Part shown: positions 7,403 to 15,107 of the stretch, piece after piece
Layout of the letters: every line of letters begins with the position of its first letter
How positions within the stretch are numbered: the first letter of the stretch is position 1
Source of the DNA: CAYWMD01 sp964458575
GTDB lineage: Bacteria; Verrucomicrobiota; Verrucomicrobiia; Limisphaerales; JADLHS01
NCBI GenBank assembly: GCA_964458575.1
Contig: CAYWMD010000071.1
Span: 1 to 32,388 of the forward strand
DNA: 32,388 bases
Direction: 5' to 3'
Translations under genes and position numbers: made by a program
Notes under the pieces: generated by a model
What the model was told of the DNA's origin: nothing
Database searches by the model: none
Seen by the model: only the letters and a program-made list of their open reading frames with translations

Positions 7403-8878
7403 ATGTTCAAAAGCCCGTGTTTAATTGCCAAGGTGTTCAGCCTTTGTTGTTTGGGTGCCTCCTTCTGGTCACCTTTGCAGGCAAATGAACAAGCCGATTG
7501 GGATGCTGGCTTCATTTTCGACCAGTTTTCGCTGACACTGGATTCAGGCCGACGGACTGAAGTCTTGGGACCGGTCTTCTACGACCAAAAGAAAGAGTCC
7601 GAGCACATTTTCGCGGTACCGCCGCTTTTCTCGCATACGTCGGACCCGGCGACCGAATCCGAGGAATTTGATTTTGTCTATCCCCTGATGACCTATGACC
7701 GCTACGGGCGGGAGTTTCGCTGGCAGTTGTTCCAATTGCTCAGTTTCGCCGGCGGGCAGAACCAGCAGGAGGTGATGAAGCGCCGCTTCAGCTTGTTTCC
7801 CATCTACTTCCAACAGCGTTCCGTTGATTCGAACTTCAATTATACCGCTGTGTTCCCCGTGCTGGGCCGGATCAAACAACGGTTCATGCGCGATGACATC
7901 TTCTTCGCCATGTTCCCGCTTTACAGCCGGACCCGAAAGCGTGACGTGGTCACCGACAATTACCTCTATCCCATTTTTCACCTGCGCCAGGGGAACTCTC
8001 TGCACGGATGGCAGGTTTGGCCTCTGGTCGGGAAAGAGCACAAGAATATTACTTCCAAAACCAATGGCTTTGGCGAAACCGAAATCATCGGCGGCCATGA
8101 TAGATTCTTTGCCCTTTGGCCGATTTACTTCAACAACACCCTGGGCATCGGCACCGACAATCCGCAGGACCAGTTCGGCGTCCTGCCGTTCTATTACTCG
8201 GTCCGCTCCCCCAACCGTGATTCAACCTCGGTGATCTGGCCGTTCTTCACGTGGATAGACGACCGCGAGAAGCACTACCATGAATGGGACGGACCGTGGC
8301 CGTTTGTGGTGGTGGCGCGGGGCGAAGGCAAAACCACGACCCGCTTCTTCCCGCTATTCAGCCAGGCCAGCAGCACCAACCTCACAAGCAACTTCTATCT
8401 CTGGCCCCTTTACAAGTACAACCGCGTCCACTCCGACCCGCTGGACCGGGAGCGCACGCGTATTTTGCTGTTCCTTTACTCGGACGTGTGCGAGCGCAAC
8501 ACCGCCACGGGCACCAACCGCACCCGGAGGGATTTCTGGCCGTTTTTCACGCACCGGCGCGATTTCAATGGGAACACGCGACTCCAGTTGCTCGCGCCCA
8601 TCGAACCGATTCTGCCCAACAACAAGAGCGTTGAACGCAACTGGTCGCCCCTTTGGTCCGTGTGGCGCGCGGAAAAAAATCCCCGGACCGGCGCTGGCAG
8701 CCAGTCCTTGCTTTGGAATCTCTACCGGCACGAGACCACGGCGACCTCCAAAAAATGCTCGCTCCTTTTCGGCCTTTTCCAGTATCAATCCGACGTCGAA
8801 ACCAAACGCTTGCGGCTCTTTTATGTGCCGCTGACGAAATCGCGAAAAAACTCCGTAAATGTTTCAGAACATCGGTGA
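7403..8878 (+). CDS. Exported repeat protein heading the Mla-type operon
   Basis: I do not recognise a named family. The 491-aa product has a signal peptide (residues 1-27, ending in PLQA). The rest is a series of short aromatic strands of the form [FW]-P-[LIF]-[YF]: LFPIYF, MFPLYS, VWPLVG, LWPIYF, LPFYYS, IWPFFT, PWPFVV, FFPLFS, LWPLYK and FWPFFT, with weaker copies up to the C-terminus. Spacing is about 25-45 residues, with charged and polar turns rich in Asn, Arg and Asp between strands. This looks like an outer-membrane barrel or stacked beta-repeat, but no membrane fold can be proved by eye. Its last 20 bases overlap the MlaE-family gene, so the two are translationally linked. An envelope role in lipid transport is inferred from context. 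Confidence 0.8.
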   Translation: MFKSPCLIAKVFSLCCLGASFWSPLQANEQADWDAGFIFDQFSLTLDSGRRTEVLGPVFYDQKKESEHIFAVPPLFSHTSDPATESEEFDFVYPLMTYDRYGREFRWQLFQLLSFAGGQNQQEVMKRRFSLFPIYFQQRSVDSNFNYTAVFPVLGRIKQRFMRDDIFFAMFPLYSRTRKRDVVTDNYLYPIFHLRQGNSLHGWQVWPLVGKEHKNITSKTNGFGETEIIGGHDRFFALWPIYFNNTLGIGTDNPQDQFGVLPFYYSVRSPNRDSTSVIWPFFTWIDDREKHYHEWDGPWPFVVVARGEGKTTTRFFPLFSQASSTNLTSNFYLWPLYKYNRVHSDPLDRERTRILLFLYSDVCERNTATGTNRTRRDFWPFFTHRRDFNGNTRLQLLAPIEPILPNNKSVERNWSPLWSVWRAEKNPRTGAGSQSLLWNLYRHETTATSKKCSLLFGLFQYQSDVETKRLRLFYVPLTKSRKNSVNVSEHR

Positions 8879-9596
8879 AATGTTGGTGCTGCTTTGGCGC
8901 ACGCTGCTGGCCCTGCCGCTAACCTGGCGACAGCGCGAGAAGGTTGCCGACCAGTTGTTTGAAATCGGCAATGCCAGCCTGCTGATGGTTTGCGTGCTGT
9001 CCTTCTTCCTGGGCGGCGTGCTTTCCCTGCAAACGGGCCCGGTGCTCGTCGAACGCGGCCTGCACACCTACGTCGGCCAGATGGTCGGCATATCCCTGGT
9101 GCGCGAACTCTCGCCCATCATGATGGCCATTTTGATCGCCGGGCGCATCGGTTCGGCCATGGCCGCGGAAATCGGTTCCATGCGCGTTTACCAGGAAATT
9201 GACGCCCTGCGCACCATGAACATCAACCCGGTCCATTATCTGGTGTTGCCCCGTCTGATTGCCATCGCCGCCGCGGTTCCGATGCTCGTCGTCTTTTCAG
9301 TTTTCGTCGGCTGGATTGGCGGGGCCGTCGTCGCGGCCGTCACCGGACAAATTGACATTTCGTTCCAGGCGTTTTTCGCCGACATCCGGACCGGCGTTGA
9401 ACTCAAGGACGTGGCCAACGGCCTTTTCAAGAGCTTCTGCTTCGCCTGGATCATCGGCATCGTCTCCTGTCACCAGGGCATGGTGACCATCGGCGGCCCG
9501 CGCGGCATCGGCCGCTCCGTGACCAAGGCGGTGGTCAACTCCATCGTCCTGATCGTCATCTTTGACTTTGTTCTCACCCGCATCCTGTTGGACTGA
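8859..9596 (+). CDS. mlaE: MlaE-family ABC transporter permease
   Basis: A 245-aa inner-membrane permease of the MlaE/YrbE family, which with an ATPase and an MCE protein moves phospholipids between the inner membrane and the periplasm. Visible features are the amphipathic N-terminus, several hydrophobic helices, and the conserved block RELSPIMMAILIAGRIGSAM with AAEIGSMRV following (about residues 82-112). The later IDALRTMNINPVHYLVLPR segment is also typical. The length matches the family. The start overlaps the preceding gene by 20 bases and the stop overlaps the ATPase start (ATGA), so all are in one operon. No mlaC or mlaB homologue is visible nearby. The symbol is at family level. Confidence 0.93.
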   Translation: MFQNIGEMLVLLWRTLLALPLTWRQREKVADQLFEIGNASLLMVCVLSFFLGGVLSLQTGPVLVERGLHTYVGQMVGISLVRELSPIMMAILIAGRIGSAMAAEIGSMRVYQEIDALRTMNINPVHYLVLPRLIAIAAAVPMLVVFSVFVGWIGGAVVAAVTGQIDISFQAFFADIRTGVELKDVANGLFKSFCFAWIIGIVSCHQGMVTIGGPRGIGRSVTKAVVNSIVLIVIFDFVLTRILLD

Positions 9597-10351
9597 TGAG
9601 CGCTCCCGCAAACAACCAGCACGGCGTCGGCGTTCAAGTCCGCGGACTGCGCCGCAACTTCGGCAAACAGGAGGTGCTCAAGGACGTCGAGTTCGAGGTC
9701 CGCCCCGGCGAAATCTTCGTCCTGATGGGACCGAGCGGCAGCGGCAAAAGCGTCCTGCTCAAACACATCATCGGCCTCGAAGTCCCGGACGCCGGCGAAA
9801 TCCTGCTCAACGGCGAATCTGTCCACGCGCCGGGCGTGATGGACAAATACCGCATGGCGATGGTTTTCCAGTCGGGAGCGCTGCTCAATTCGCTGACGGT
9901 CGGCGAGAACGTCGGCCTTTATCTCAGCGAACATCGCCTCAAACCGCGCGCTGAAATCAAACGCATCGTTTCCGAAAAACTGGAGGCGGTCGGCCTCAAA
10001 CAGACGGAAGAGAAAATGCCCAGTGAACTTTCCGGTGGCATGAAAAAGCGGGCCGCCATCGCCCGCGCGCTCGTCATCGAACCGCAGTTGATTCTCTACG
10101 ACGAACCGACCAGCGAGCTGGATCCCCTTTCTGCCGTCGTCATCGGCGAGGAAATTCTCAATCTCAACCAGCGCACGGGCGTCACCTCCCTGGTGGTGTC
10201 GCACGACCGGGACCTCGCCTTCGGTGTGGCCCACCGCATCGCCGTGATCAACGAAGGCCGGATCATCGCCATTGGCGCGCCGGACGAGGTCCGGCGCAGC
10301 CAGAATCCGATCATCCGGCAGTTCCTCCAGGCTGATTTCAAACGCGAATGA
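9596..10351 (+). CDS. mlaF: MlaF-family ABC transporter ATP-binding protein
   Basis: A 251-aa cytoplasmic ATPase that powers the MlaE-family permease. The Walker A motif is G-P-S-G-S-G-K-S at residues 45-52. The signature is LSGGMKKR (145-152), whose M-K-K-R form is typical of MlaF/Ttg2A-type ATPases. Walker B ends in LILYDEPTSELDP with D169 and E170, and the switch histidine lies in VVSHDRD. The start codon overlaps the permease stop by 4 nt and its own stop overlaps the MCE gene, indicating tight co-translation. Confidence 0.95.
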   Translation: MSAPANNQHGVGVQVRGLRRNFGKQEVLKDVEFEVRPGEIFVLMGPSGSGKSVLLKHIIGLEVPDAGEILLNGESVHAPGVMDKYRMAMVFQSGALLNSLTVGENVGLYLSEHRLKPRAEIKRIVSEKLEAVGLKQTEEKMPSELSGGMKKRAAIARALVIEPQLILYDEPTSELDPLSAVVIGEEILNLNQRTGVTSLVVSHDRDLAFGVAHRIAVINEGRIIAIGAPDEVRRSQNPIIRQFLQADFKRE

Positions 10352-11328
10352 TATCTATGAAAAACACCCTCGAAACCCGTTTGGGCATGTTCGTCGCCGT
10401 CGTTGCGGTCGCCGCTTTCTTCATCATGTTCGTCGTCGGCGGCCTCGACCGTTTCCAACGCGGTTTGAATCTTTATGCGCTGTTCGACACGGCGCAGGAA
10501 CTGAAGGTTGGCGACCGCGTCAAAATGGCCGGGGTTGAAATCGGCAAGGTCGAAGCCATCAACCTCGCCACCAACAAGGTGAAGGTCTCCATGCGACTCC
10601 GCGCCGATGCCGGCGTCAAAACGGACAGCATCGCCACGATCAAGTTCGCCGGGTTGATGGGCCAGAATTTTGTTTCGATCGAATTCGGCTCGCCGGCCGC
10701 CCCGCTGGCCACGCAAGGCTCCATCCTCAACACGACCGAACAACCCGACCTCAGCGCCATAATGCAGAAGCTCGACAGCGTCGCATCGGGCGTCGAGAAC
10801 CTTACGAAGAGTTTCTCCGGCGAGAAAATTGACAACCTGCTCGGCCCCATGATTGATTTCCTCAAGCAAAACACCGGCCCGTTGAGCGTCACCATCACCA
10901 ACATCCGCACCATGTCCACCCAGATTGTCCAGGGCAAGGGAACGATTGGAAAACTCATCTTCGACGACGCCCTCTACAATTCCGCGCTGACCACGATTTC
11001 CAACCTCCAATCCACCAGCGACGAAATCAAACTGGCCATCGGCGACGCGCGCAAGATCATTGACGGGGTCAACGCCGGCCAGGGCACGATCGGCCTGCTG
11101 ATCAAGGACGACAAGCTGTACAACGAAACCACCGCCTCGATGACCAACCTCAAGGAAATCCTGCAAAAGATCAACCAGGGTCAGGGCACCGTGGGCAAGC
11201 TCGTCAACGACCAGGAATTTTACAAGAACGCCAAGCTCACCTTGCAGAAAATTGACAAGGCAACGGAAGGGTTGGAAGACCAAGGGCCATTGAGTGTGGT
11301 TGGCATCCTGGCCAACAGCCTGTTCTAG
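10348..11328 (+). CDS. mlaD: MlaD-family (MCE domain) lipid-binding protein
   Basis: A 326-aa protein anchored by one N-terminal transmembrane helix (about residues 12-32) with a periplasmic MCE domain (about 38-116; LYALFDTAQELKVGDRVKM then AGVEIGKVEAI). MCE proteins form hexameric rings that carry phospholipids between membranes. The C-terminal 200 residues are helical and hold three copies of a G-x-G-T-[IV]-G-x-L-[IV]-x-D motif at about 196, 244 and 278. The gene starts inside the ATPase stop (ATGA); an ATG three codons later is an alternative. It ends the operon and is convergent with the esterase at 11353. It is longer than E. coli MlaD (about 180 aa), as is common in MCE proteins with helical tails. 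Confidence 0.92.
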   Translation: MISMKNTLETRLGMFVAVVAVAAFFIMFVVGGLDRFQRGLNLYALFDTAQELKVGDRVKMAGVEIGKVEAINLATNKVKVSMRLRADAGVKTDSIATIKFAGLMGQNFVSIEFGSPAAPLATQGSILNTTEQPDLSAIMQKLDSVASGVENLTKSFSGEKIDNLLGPMIDFLKQNTGPLSVTITNIRTMSTQIVQGKGTIGKLIFDDALYNSALTTISNLQSTSDEIKLAIGDARKIIDGVNAGQGTIGLLIKDDKLYNETTASMTNLKEILQKINQGQGTVGKLVNDQEFYKNAKLTLQKIDKATEGLEDQGPLSVVGILANSLF

Positions 11329-11352
11329 CCGAGCCCGCCGCAGATCGTCAGG

Positions 11353-12324
11353 TCATTTCGGCCCGGCGGCTTTTACAAATTCCTCCACCGCGGGCGGCCC
11401 TTTCAGGTAACCAAGCGAGGCGAGAAATTCATCCATCTCCGTGGTCGTGGCGATGAAGTTTGCATTGTTGCCCGGCTTGTAGTTGAAGAACGCATGGCCC
11501 TGGCCTTCGTAGCCGACCAGTTCGCAGCGATTGCCGGCTTTCTTCATCGCCTCGGCGAAGGCTTCCACCGACCGATACGACACAAGGTTGTCCGCTTTGC
11601 CGTGCAAAATGAGCGTGGGCGGCGCATCACCATGGACATGATGCATTGGTGACAGTTCCTCGGGTTTCGTTCCAAGACGGTTCTCGATCTTTTCCATTCG
11701 TTCCGCCTTGATGGGCTCCTGGCCTTTGACGGGAGCAAGGACCACTGCGGGATTGAAAAGCACCATTGCCTCGGGCTCGGAACTGACCGACGTGTCCTCG
11801 CCTGGCGCGTCGAAATTGCGGATGAGCCCGGCGCACGCGGCGATGTGACCGCCAGCGGACCCGCCCGCGACAACGATGCGTTGCGGGTCAATCCCCAGGC
11901 GCCTGGCATTGGCGCGAACCCAGCGTATAGCCGATTTGGCGTCCTCAACACACTTCACCGCCAGTGTCTTGTGCCGGCTGAACACGCGATAATCCGCCGT
12001 CATCGCCACCATGCCCCGGGAGGTGAGATAACGGCATTGCTGCTCGAATTGCTTGGGCGTCCCGGAAGTCCAGCCGCCCCCGAAAAAGAAAACGATGGCC
12101 GGGGTTTTGTCGCCTGGTTTGTGGCCCTTGGGTTCGAAAATGTATATCGGCAGTTTGACGTCGCCAACCGTCTTGTAGATCTCTGCCCGCGCGCCTTCGA
12201 GTTGAAGCAACTCATTTGAGCTGGGCTTGGATGCTTTGACTTCGGACGTTTGTTCCTGACCACGCGCTGATGTGACAATCAAGACCAGGACCAGAAATGC
12301 GTGAACCAGGAATTTCGAATTCAT
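11353..12324 (-). CDS. Exported alpha/beta hydrolase (BD-FAE/lipase-like)
   Basis: A 323-aa predicted secreted ester hydrolase. The signal peptide spans about residues 1-22 (hydrophobic core, ending A-R-G-Q). The oxyanion region is FFFGGGWTSGTP (79-90). The nucleophile elbow is G-G-S-A-G with S156. D245 in LILHGKADNLV and H277 in YEGQGHAFF complete a standard triad. It belongs to the same broad superfamily as the protein at 911-1795 but is clearly diverged. The stop lies 24 bases from the convergent MlaD stop. No operon partner is obvious: the next minus-strand gene ends 40 bases upstream of its start, so some readthrough is possible. Confidence 0.87.
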   Translation of the reverse strand: MNSKFLVHAFLVLVLIVTSARGQEQTSEVKASKPSSNELLQLEGARAEIYKTVGDVKLPIYIFEPKGHKPGDKTPAIVFFFGGGWTSGTPKQFEQQCRYLTSRGMVAMTADYRVFSRHKTLAVKCVEDAKSAIRWVRANARRLGIDPQRIVVAGGSAGGHIAACAGLIRNFDAPGEDTSVSSEPEAMVLFNPAVVLAPVKGQEPIKAERMEKIENRLGTKPEELSPMHHVHGDAPPTLILHGKADNLVSYRSVEAFAEAMKKAGNRCELVGYEGQGHAFFNYKPGNNANFIATTTEMDEFLASLGYLKGPPAVEEFVKAAGPK

Positions 12325-12364
12325 AAATGTTGTCGGCAGCGATAGTCCCGGCGCGGGCGCGGCG

Positions 12365-15022
12365 TCAAGTCTGGTTTGAAGACCCTCCTCCCATCTGCCC
12401 GCGCGTGACGCCGAGCTGATTGAACAACTTCAACTCGCGCCAGAGTTGCGCACCGGTGATTTCGCCGCGCAAGAGTTGGCGGTACTTCGCGATGGTTTGG
12501 GCGACCTGCTCAGGTGTTTCATTCACGAACTCCACGCGGAAATGCCGGACGCCCTGCGCGAGCATCCGCTCCACATATTCCGCGCCGGTTTGCGCCATTG
12601 AGTTGAACACGGTGTTCCGGCAGCCCACGTCTGCTTTTACCGGATGCTCCGCGCCCACGCGATCGCGTAGCTTCAAATCGCGCAAGTCACACGGCCGGCC
12701 GCAATCGCGATAGTCCTTGCCGTTCGTCAGGAACGCGCAGAACACGCAGTGCTCCATGTGAAACATCGGCATGTGCTGGTGAATGGTGATCTCGAACCAT
12801 TCCGGCGGCGCGGCTTGCAGCAACGCTTCGAGTTGCTGAAAGTTCAGATCGTAGCTGGCTGTGACGCGCTCCAGACCAAATGTATTTTTGAAATAATCCG
12901 CCGCGAGTCGGTTGGCGATGTTCAACGAGAAATCCCCGACCCGCCGGTCGTTCGCAAAAAACTTCAAGTGATCGTAATTGCGGACGAGGTAGCCGTCCGC
13001 ATTGCAGGAGCGCACCTGGTTGAGCGTCCATTCCTCGCCCATTTTGAAAATGCGCGGCGGAGCGACCCAGATGGATGGTTGAGAGTTGAATGTTGAATGT
13101 TGAGCGTTGCAGCCTTGCGCCGTGTGAAACATCGTGACCGCGTCGCGATACTTCTTCGGATTCTCGAAATCGCAGTAAACCGTTTCCACACCGCATTTCA
13201 GCGCGGCTTCGAGTTGGGCGAGGTTGCGGACGAGGACGATCAACTCTGTGGCTGCACTCGTGAGAGTGCGGCTTGAATTCTGTTTTGGAGTTTCGCTCCG
13301 TGCAATTGAAGTTTGCCGCGGACTTACGTCCGCAGCCACGAAAGCCCACTGCTTCGGTCGCGCGCGCTGTCTTTCCAACTCCGCCACCGCGTCGCGGCGC
13401 AAGCGATTTAGCTCGCTGACCGGCAACATCACTTCGCCCTTCAGATTATTTTTCAGTTCGCCGAGCTTGAACGGCGTTCCACCCAACCGCCCAAGCTGCT
13501 CGCTCAATTTTCCGCTCGTGAGCGGTTGCTTGTCGGCCTTTGCCAGCGGCATCGCAGACTCCAGCTTCACCACGTGGCCGGACTCGTCCCGCACGAGGAG
13601 TGTGAGCGGCTTGCCGGCCAAGCCGTGAATTTCCATTTGAACTGGCCGCTGAAACTTTGGTGTGTCTCCTTCAAAACTCTGGCGCAATCGGCGATCCAAT
13701 TCCGGGTCGCTCGTCTTCCACAACTTATCACCGACGTGGACCCGACGGAAATTGACGTCGCCGTGGCCGAAGCCCAGCCACGTTTCCGCACCGCGCCGGT
13801 CCACCTGATAAACAAATCCGCCTTCCTCCTCCTGATCGGGCGTTCCCGCGTCAAAAACCACGCCGTCACCCGGTTTCAACGGTCCCACAAGTCGAATGGC
13901 AACGCTTTCGTGCGTGACGCGGGTGATCTCACCAAGAAACACACCTCGTTTCTTGCCGAATCGGCCATGTACAAGTTCCTGATTGTTGATCCCACCGAGC
14001 CAGCCCGTGTAAAGCCCGCGCGAGAAGGCCATTTCCATGTCGTAGCGTGGAACATCGAGGGCGGCGGTTGTTCCGCGTTCCGCATTCCGCGTTCCGAGTT
14101 CGTCCAGCGCCTTCCGGTAAACGCGCGTGATGTTGGCCACGTATTCCGGGGTTTTGAGCCGGCCTTCAATCTTTAACAACGACACGCCCGCCCGGATCAA
14201 ATCCGGCAACACTTCCAGGCCCGCGAGGTCTTGCGGGCTGAGTAAATACCTCCGGTCGCCGAGCGGAACAAGTTTGCCATCCGAAATCAGCTCGTAAGGC
14301 ATCCGACAGGCCTGCGCGCACTCGCCGCGGTTGGCCGAGCGGCCACCCAGCGCCTCGCTCGTGAGACACTGGCCCGAGTAGGCCACGCACAACGCGCCGT
14401 GGACGAAGACCTCCAGCGGTAATGTGGCTGCGCTCGTGAGAGCGCGGCCATTGTCCGAATTGCGGTCAGCCGCGCTTTCACAAGCGCAGCCACGGATCTT
14501 CTCGATGTCCGCAATCGAAAGCTCGCGCGCCAGCACAACCCGGTTACAACCGAGTTCGCGCGCAAACTCCACGCCCACCGCGCTTGTGATCGTCATTTGC
14601 GTCGAAGCGTGGATCGGAAAATCCGGCGAAAGCCGTCGGATGAGCCGGGCAATGCCCACGTCCTGAACCAGCACGGCATCCACTCCGGCGGCGATCATCG
14701 CGTGAATGTGATCTTCGGCCTCGGCCATCTCGTTTTCAAAAACGAGCGTGTTGAACGTGACGTAGCCCTTCACGCCGCGGCGGTGGAGAAATTCCATCAG
14801 CTTTGGCAAAACGGTGTCGGTAAAGTTATTTGCACGAATGCGGGCGTTGAACTTTTCGAGACCGAAATAGATCGCGTCCGCGCCGTTTTCGACGGCCGCT
14901 TTCGCACAATCCCAATTGCCGGCCGGGGCGAGCAATTCGGGTAAGTGCGGAGTGCGGAATGCGGAGTTCTGAACTACTCCGGACTCGGGACGCTCGGCTT
15001 CAATTGCGGGCAAATCAGCCAC
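12365..15022 (-). CDS. Peptidase U32 family protein, double-domain, RlhA-like
   Basis: An 885-aa protein of the U32 peptidase/collagenase-like family, which includes the E. coli rRNA hydroxylation factor RlhA. The first U32 domain (about 28-300) opens with PELLAPAGNWDCAKAAVENG and has a cysteine cluster (GALCVAYSGQC and GECAQACRMPY) likely to bind Fe-S. A middle domain (about 350-560) follows. A second U32-like domain (about 593-880) has its own cluster (MEHCVFC, DCGRPCDL, DVGCRN). RlhA is about 650 aa. Part of the excess length comes from five repeat-derived in-frame segments, at about residues 17-26, 177-200, 308-317, 562-592 and 637-648. The start is a GTG at 15022 behind a GGTGAGGT tract. 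The exact substrate is unknown. Confidence 0.88.
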   Translation of the reverse strand: MADLPAIEAERPESGVVQNSAFRTPHLPELLAPAGNWDCAKAAVENGADAIYFGLEKFNARIRANNFTDTVLPKLMEFLHRRGVKGYVTFNTLVFENEMAEAEDHIHAMIAAGVDAVLVQDVGIARLIRRLSPDFPIHASTQMTITSAVGVEFARELGCNRVVLARELSIADIEKIRGCACESAADRNSDNGRALTSAATLPLEVFVHGALCVAYSGQCLTSEALGGRSANRGECAQACRMPYELISDGKLVPLGDRRYLLSPQDLAGLEVLPDLIRAGVSLLKIEGRLKTPEYVANITRVYRKALDELGTRNAERGTTAALDVPRYDMEMAFSRGLYTGWLGGINNQELVHGRFGKKRGVFLGEITRVTHESVAIRLVGPLKPGDGVVFDAGTPDQEEEGGFVYQVDRRGAETWLGFGHGDVNFRRVHVGDKLWKTSDPELDRRLRQSFEGDTPKFQRPVQMEIHGLAGKPLTLLVRDESGHVVKLESAMPLAKADKQPLTSGKLSEQLGRLGGTPFKLGELKNNLKGEVMLPVSELNRLRRDAVAELERQRARPKQWAFVAADVSPRQTSIARSETPKQNSSRTLTSAATELIVLVRNLAQLEAALKCGVETVYCDFENPKKYRDAVTMFHTAQGCNAQHSTFNSQPSIWVAPPRIFKMGEEWTLNQVRSCNADGYLVRNYDHLKFFANDRRVGDFSLNIANRLAADYFKNTFGLERVTASYDLNFQQLEALLQAAPPEWFEITIHQHMPMFHMEHCVFCAFLTNGKDYRDCGRPCDLRDLKLRDRVGAEHPVKADVGCRNTVFNSMAQTGAEYVERMLAQGVRHFRVEFVNETPEQVAQTIAKYRQLLRGEITGAQLWRELKLFNQLGVTRGQMGGGSSNQT
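13079..13112. repeat. Heptamer array GTTGAAT inside the U32 gene
   Basis: Two exact GTTGAAT units (13085-13098) are flanked by degenerate ones (GTTGAGC, GTTGCAG). On the coding strand it encodes the odd segment N-A-Q-H-S-T-F-N-S-Q in the second U32 domain. The period of 7 is not a multiple of 3, yet the frame is kept. Confidence 0.75.
13248..13339. repeat. REPIN-like inverted pair 2 inside the U32 gene
   Basis: Left unit 13248-13271: GTGGCTGC, stem GCACTC/GAGTGC with loop GTGA, ending GCGG. Right unit 13316-13339 is inverted: read on the minus strand it is GTGGCTGC, stem GCGGAC/GTCCGC with loop GTAA, ending GCGG. The 44-base spacer is unrelated to the other pair. The element encodes about residues 562-592, at the junction between the middle and second U32 domains. 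Confidence 0.8.
14071..14100. repeat. Heptamer array ACGCGGA (minus strand) inside the U32 gene
   Basis: Read on the minus strand, units of the form [AG][CT]GCGGA repeat with period 7. They encode R-N-A-E-R-G-T-T near residues 308-317, between the first U32 domain and the middle domain. The unit is close to that of the array at 14945. Confidence 0.7.
14424..14493. repeat. REPIN-like inverted pair 1 inside the U32 gene
   Basis: Left unit 14424-14447: GTGGCTGC, stem GCGCTC/GAGCGC with loop GTGA, ending GCGG. Right unit 14470-14493, inverted, reads on the minus strand as GTGGCTGC, stem GCGCTT/AAGCGC, same GTGA loop, ending GCGG. The spacer is 22 bases. It encodes about residues 177-200 within the first U32 domain (R-G-C-A-C-E-S-A-A-D ... 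L-T-S-A-A-T). Confidence 0.8.
14945..14974. repeat. Heptamer array [AG]TGCGGA near the U32 start
   Basis: Units GTGCGGA, GTGCGGA and ATGCGGA followed by a degenerate GTTCTGA repeat with period 7. On the coding strand they give Q-N-S-A-F-R-T-P-H just before the conserved first beta strand of the U32 domain. Confidence 0.75.
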
Positions 15023-15063
15023 GACCTCACCCTACCAGTTCATCGAAACCGAAACAAAACCTC

Positions 15064-15093
15064 TTTGCGTCTTTGCGTCTTCGCGCCTTTGCG
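15064..15093. repeat. Octamer tandem repeat TTTGCGTC in the divergent intergenic region
   Basis: Units TTTGCGTC, TTTGCGTC, TTCGCGCC and TTTGCG follow one another with period 8, between the divergent U32 gene (start 15022) and the SDR gene (start 15108). I see no promoter that it clearly interrupts. Confidence 0.75.
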
Positions 15094-15107
15094 ATTAACT
15101 CAGGTCC

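Noticed and set aside
13079..14974. Tandem and inverted repeats as a CRISPR array
   Set aside because: Units are short, differ in sequence, lie in a coding frame and are not separated by uniform spacers; no cas genes are present.
12365..15022. U32 gene as a pseudogene broken by repeats
   Set aside because: The frame stays open for 886 codons and both cysteine clusters are intact, so it is probably functional.
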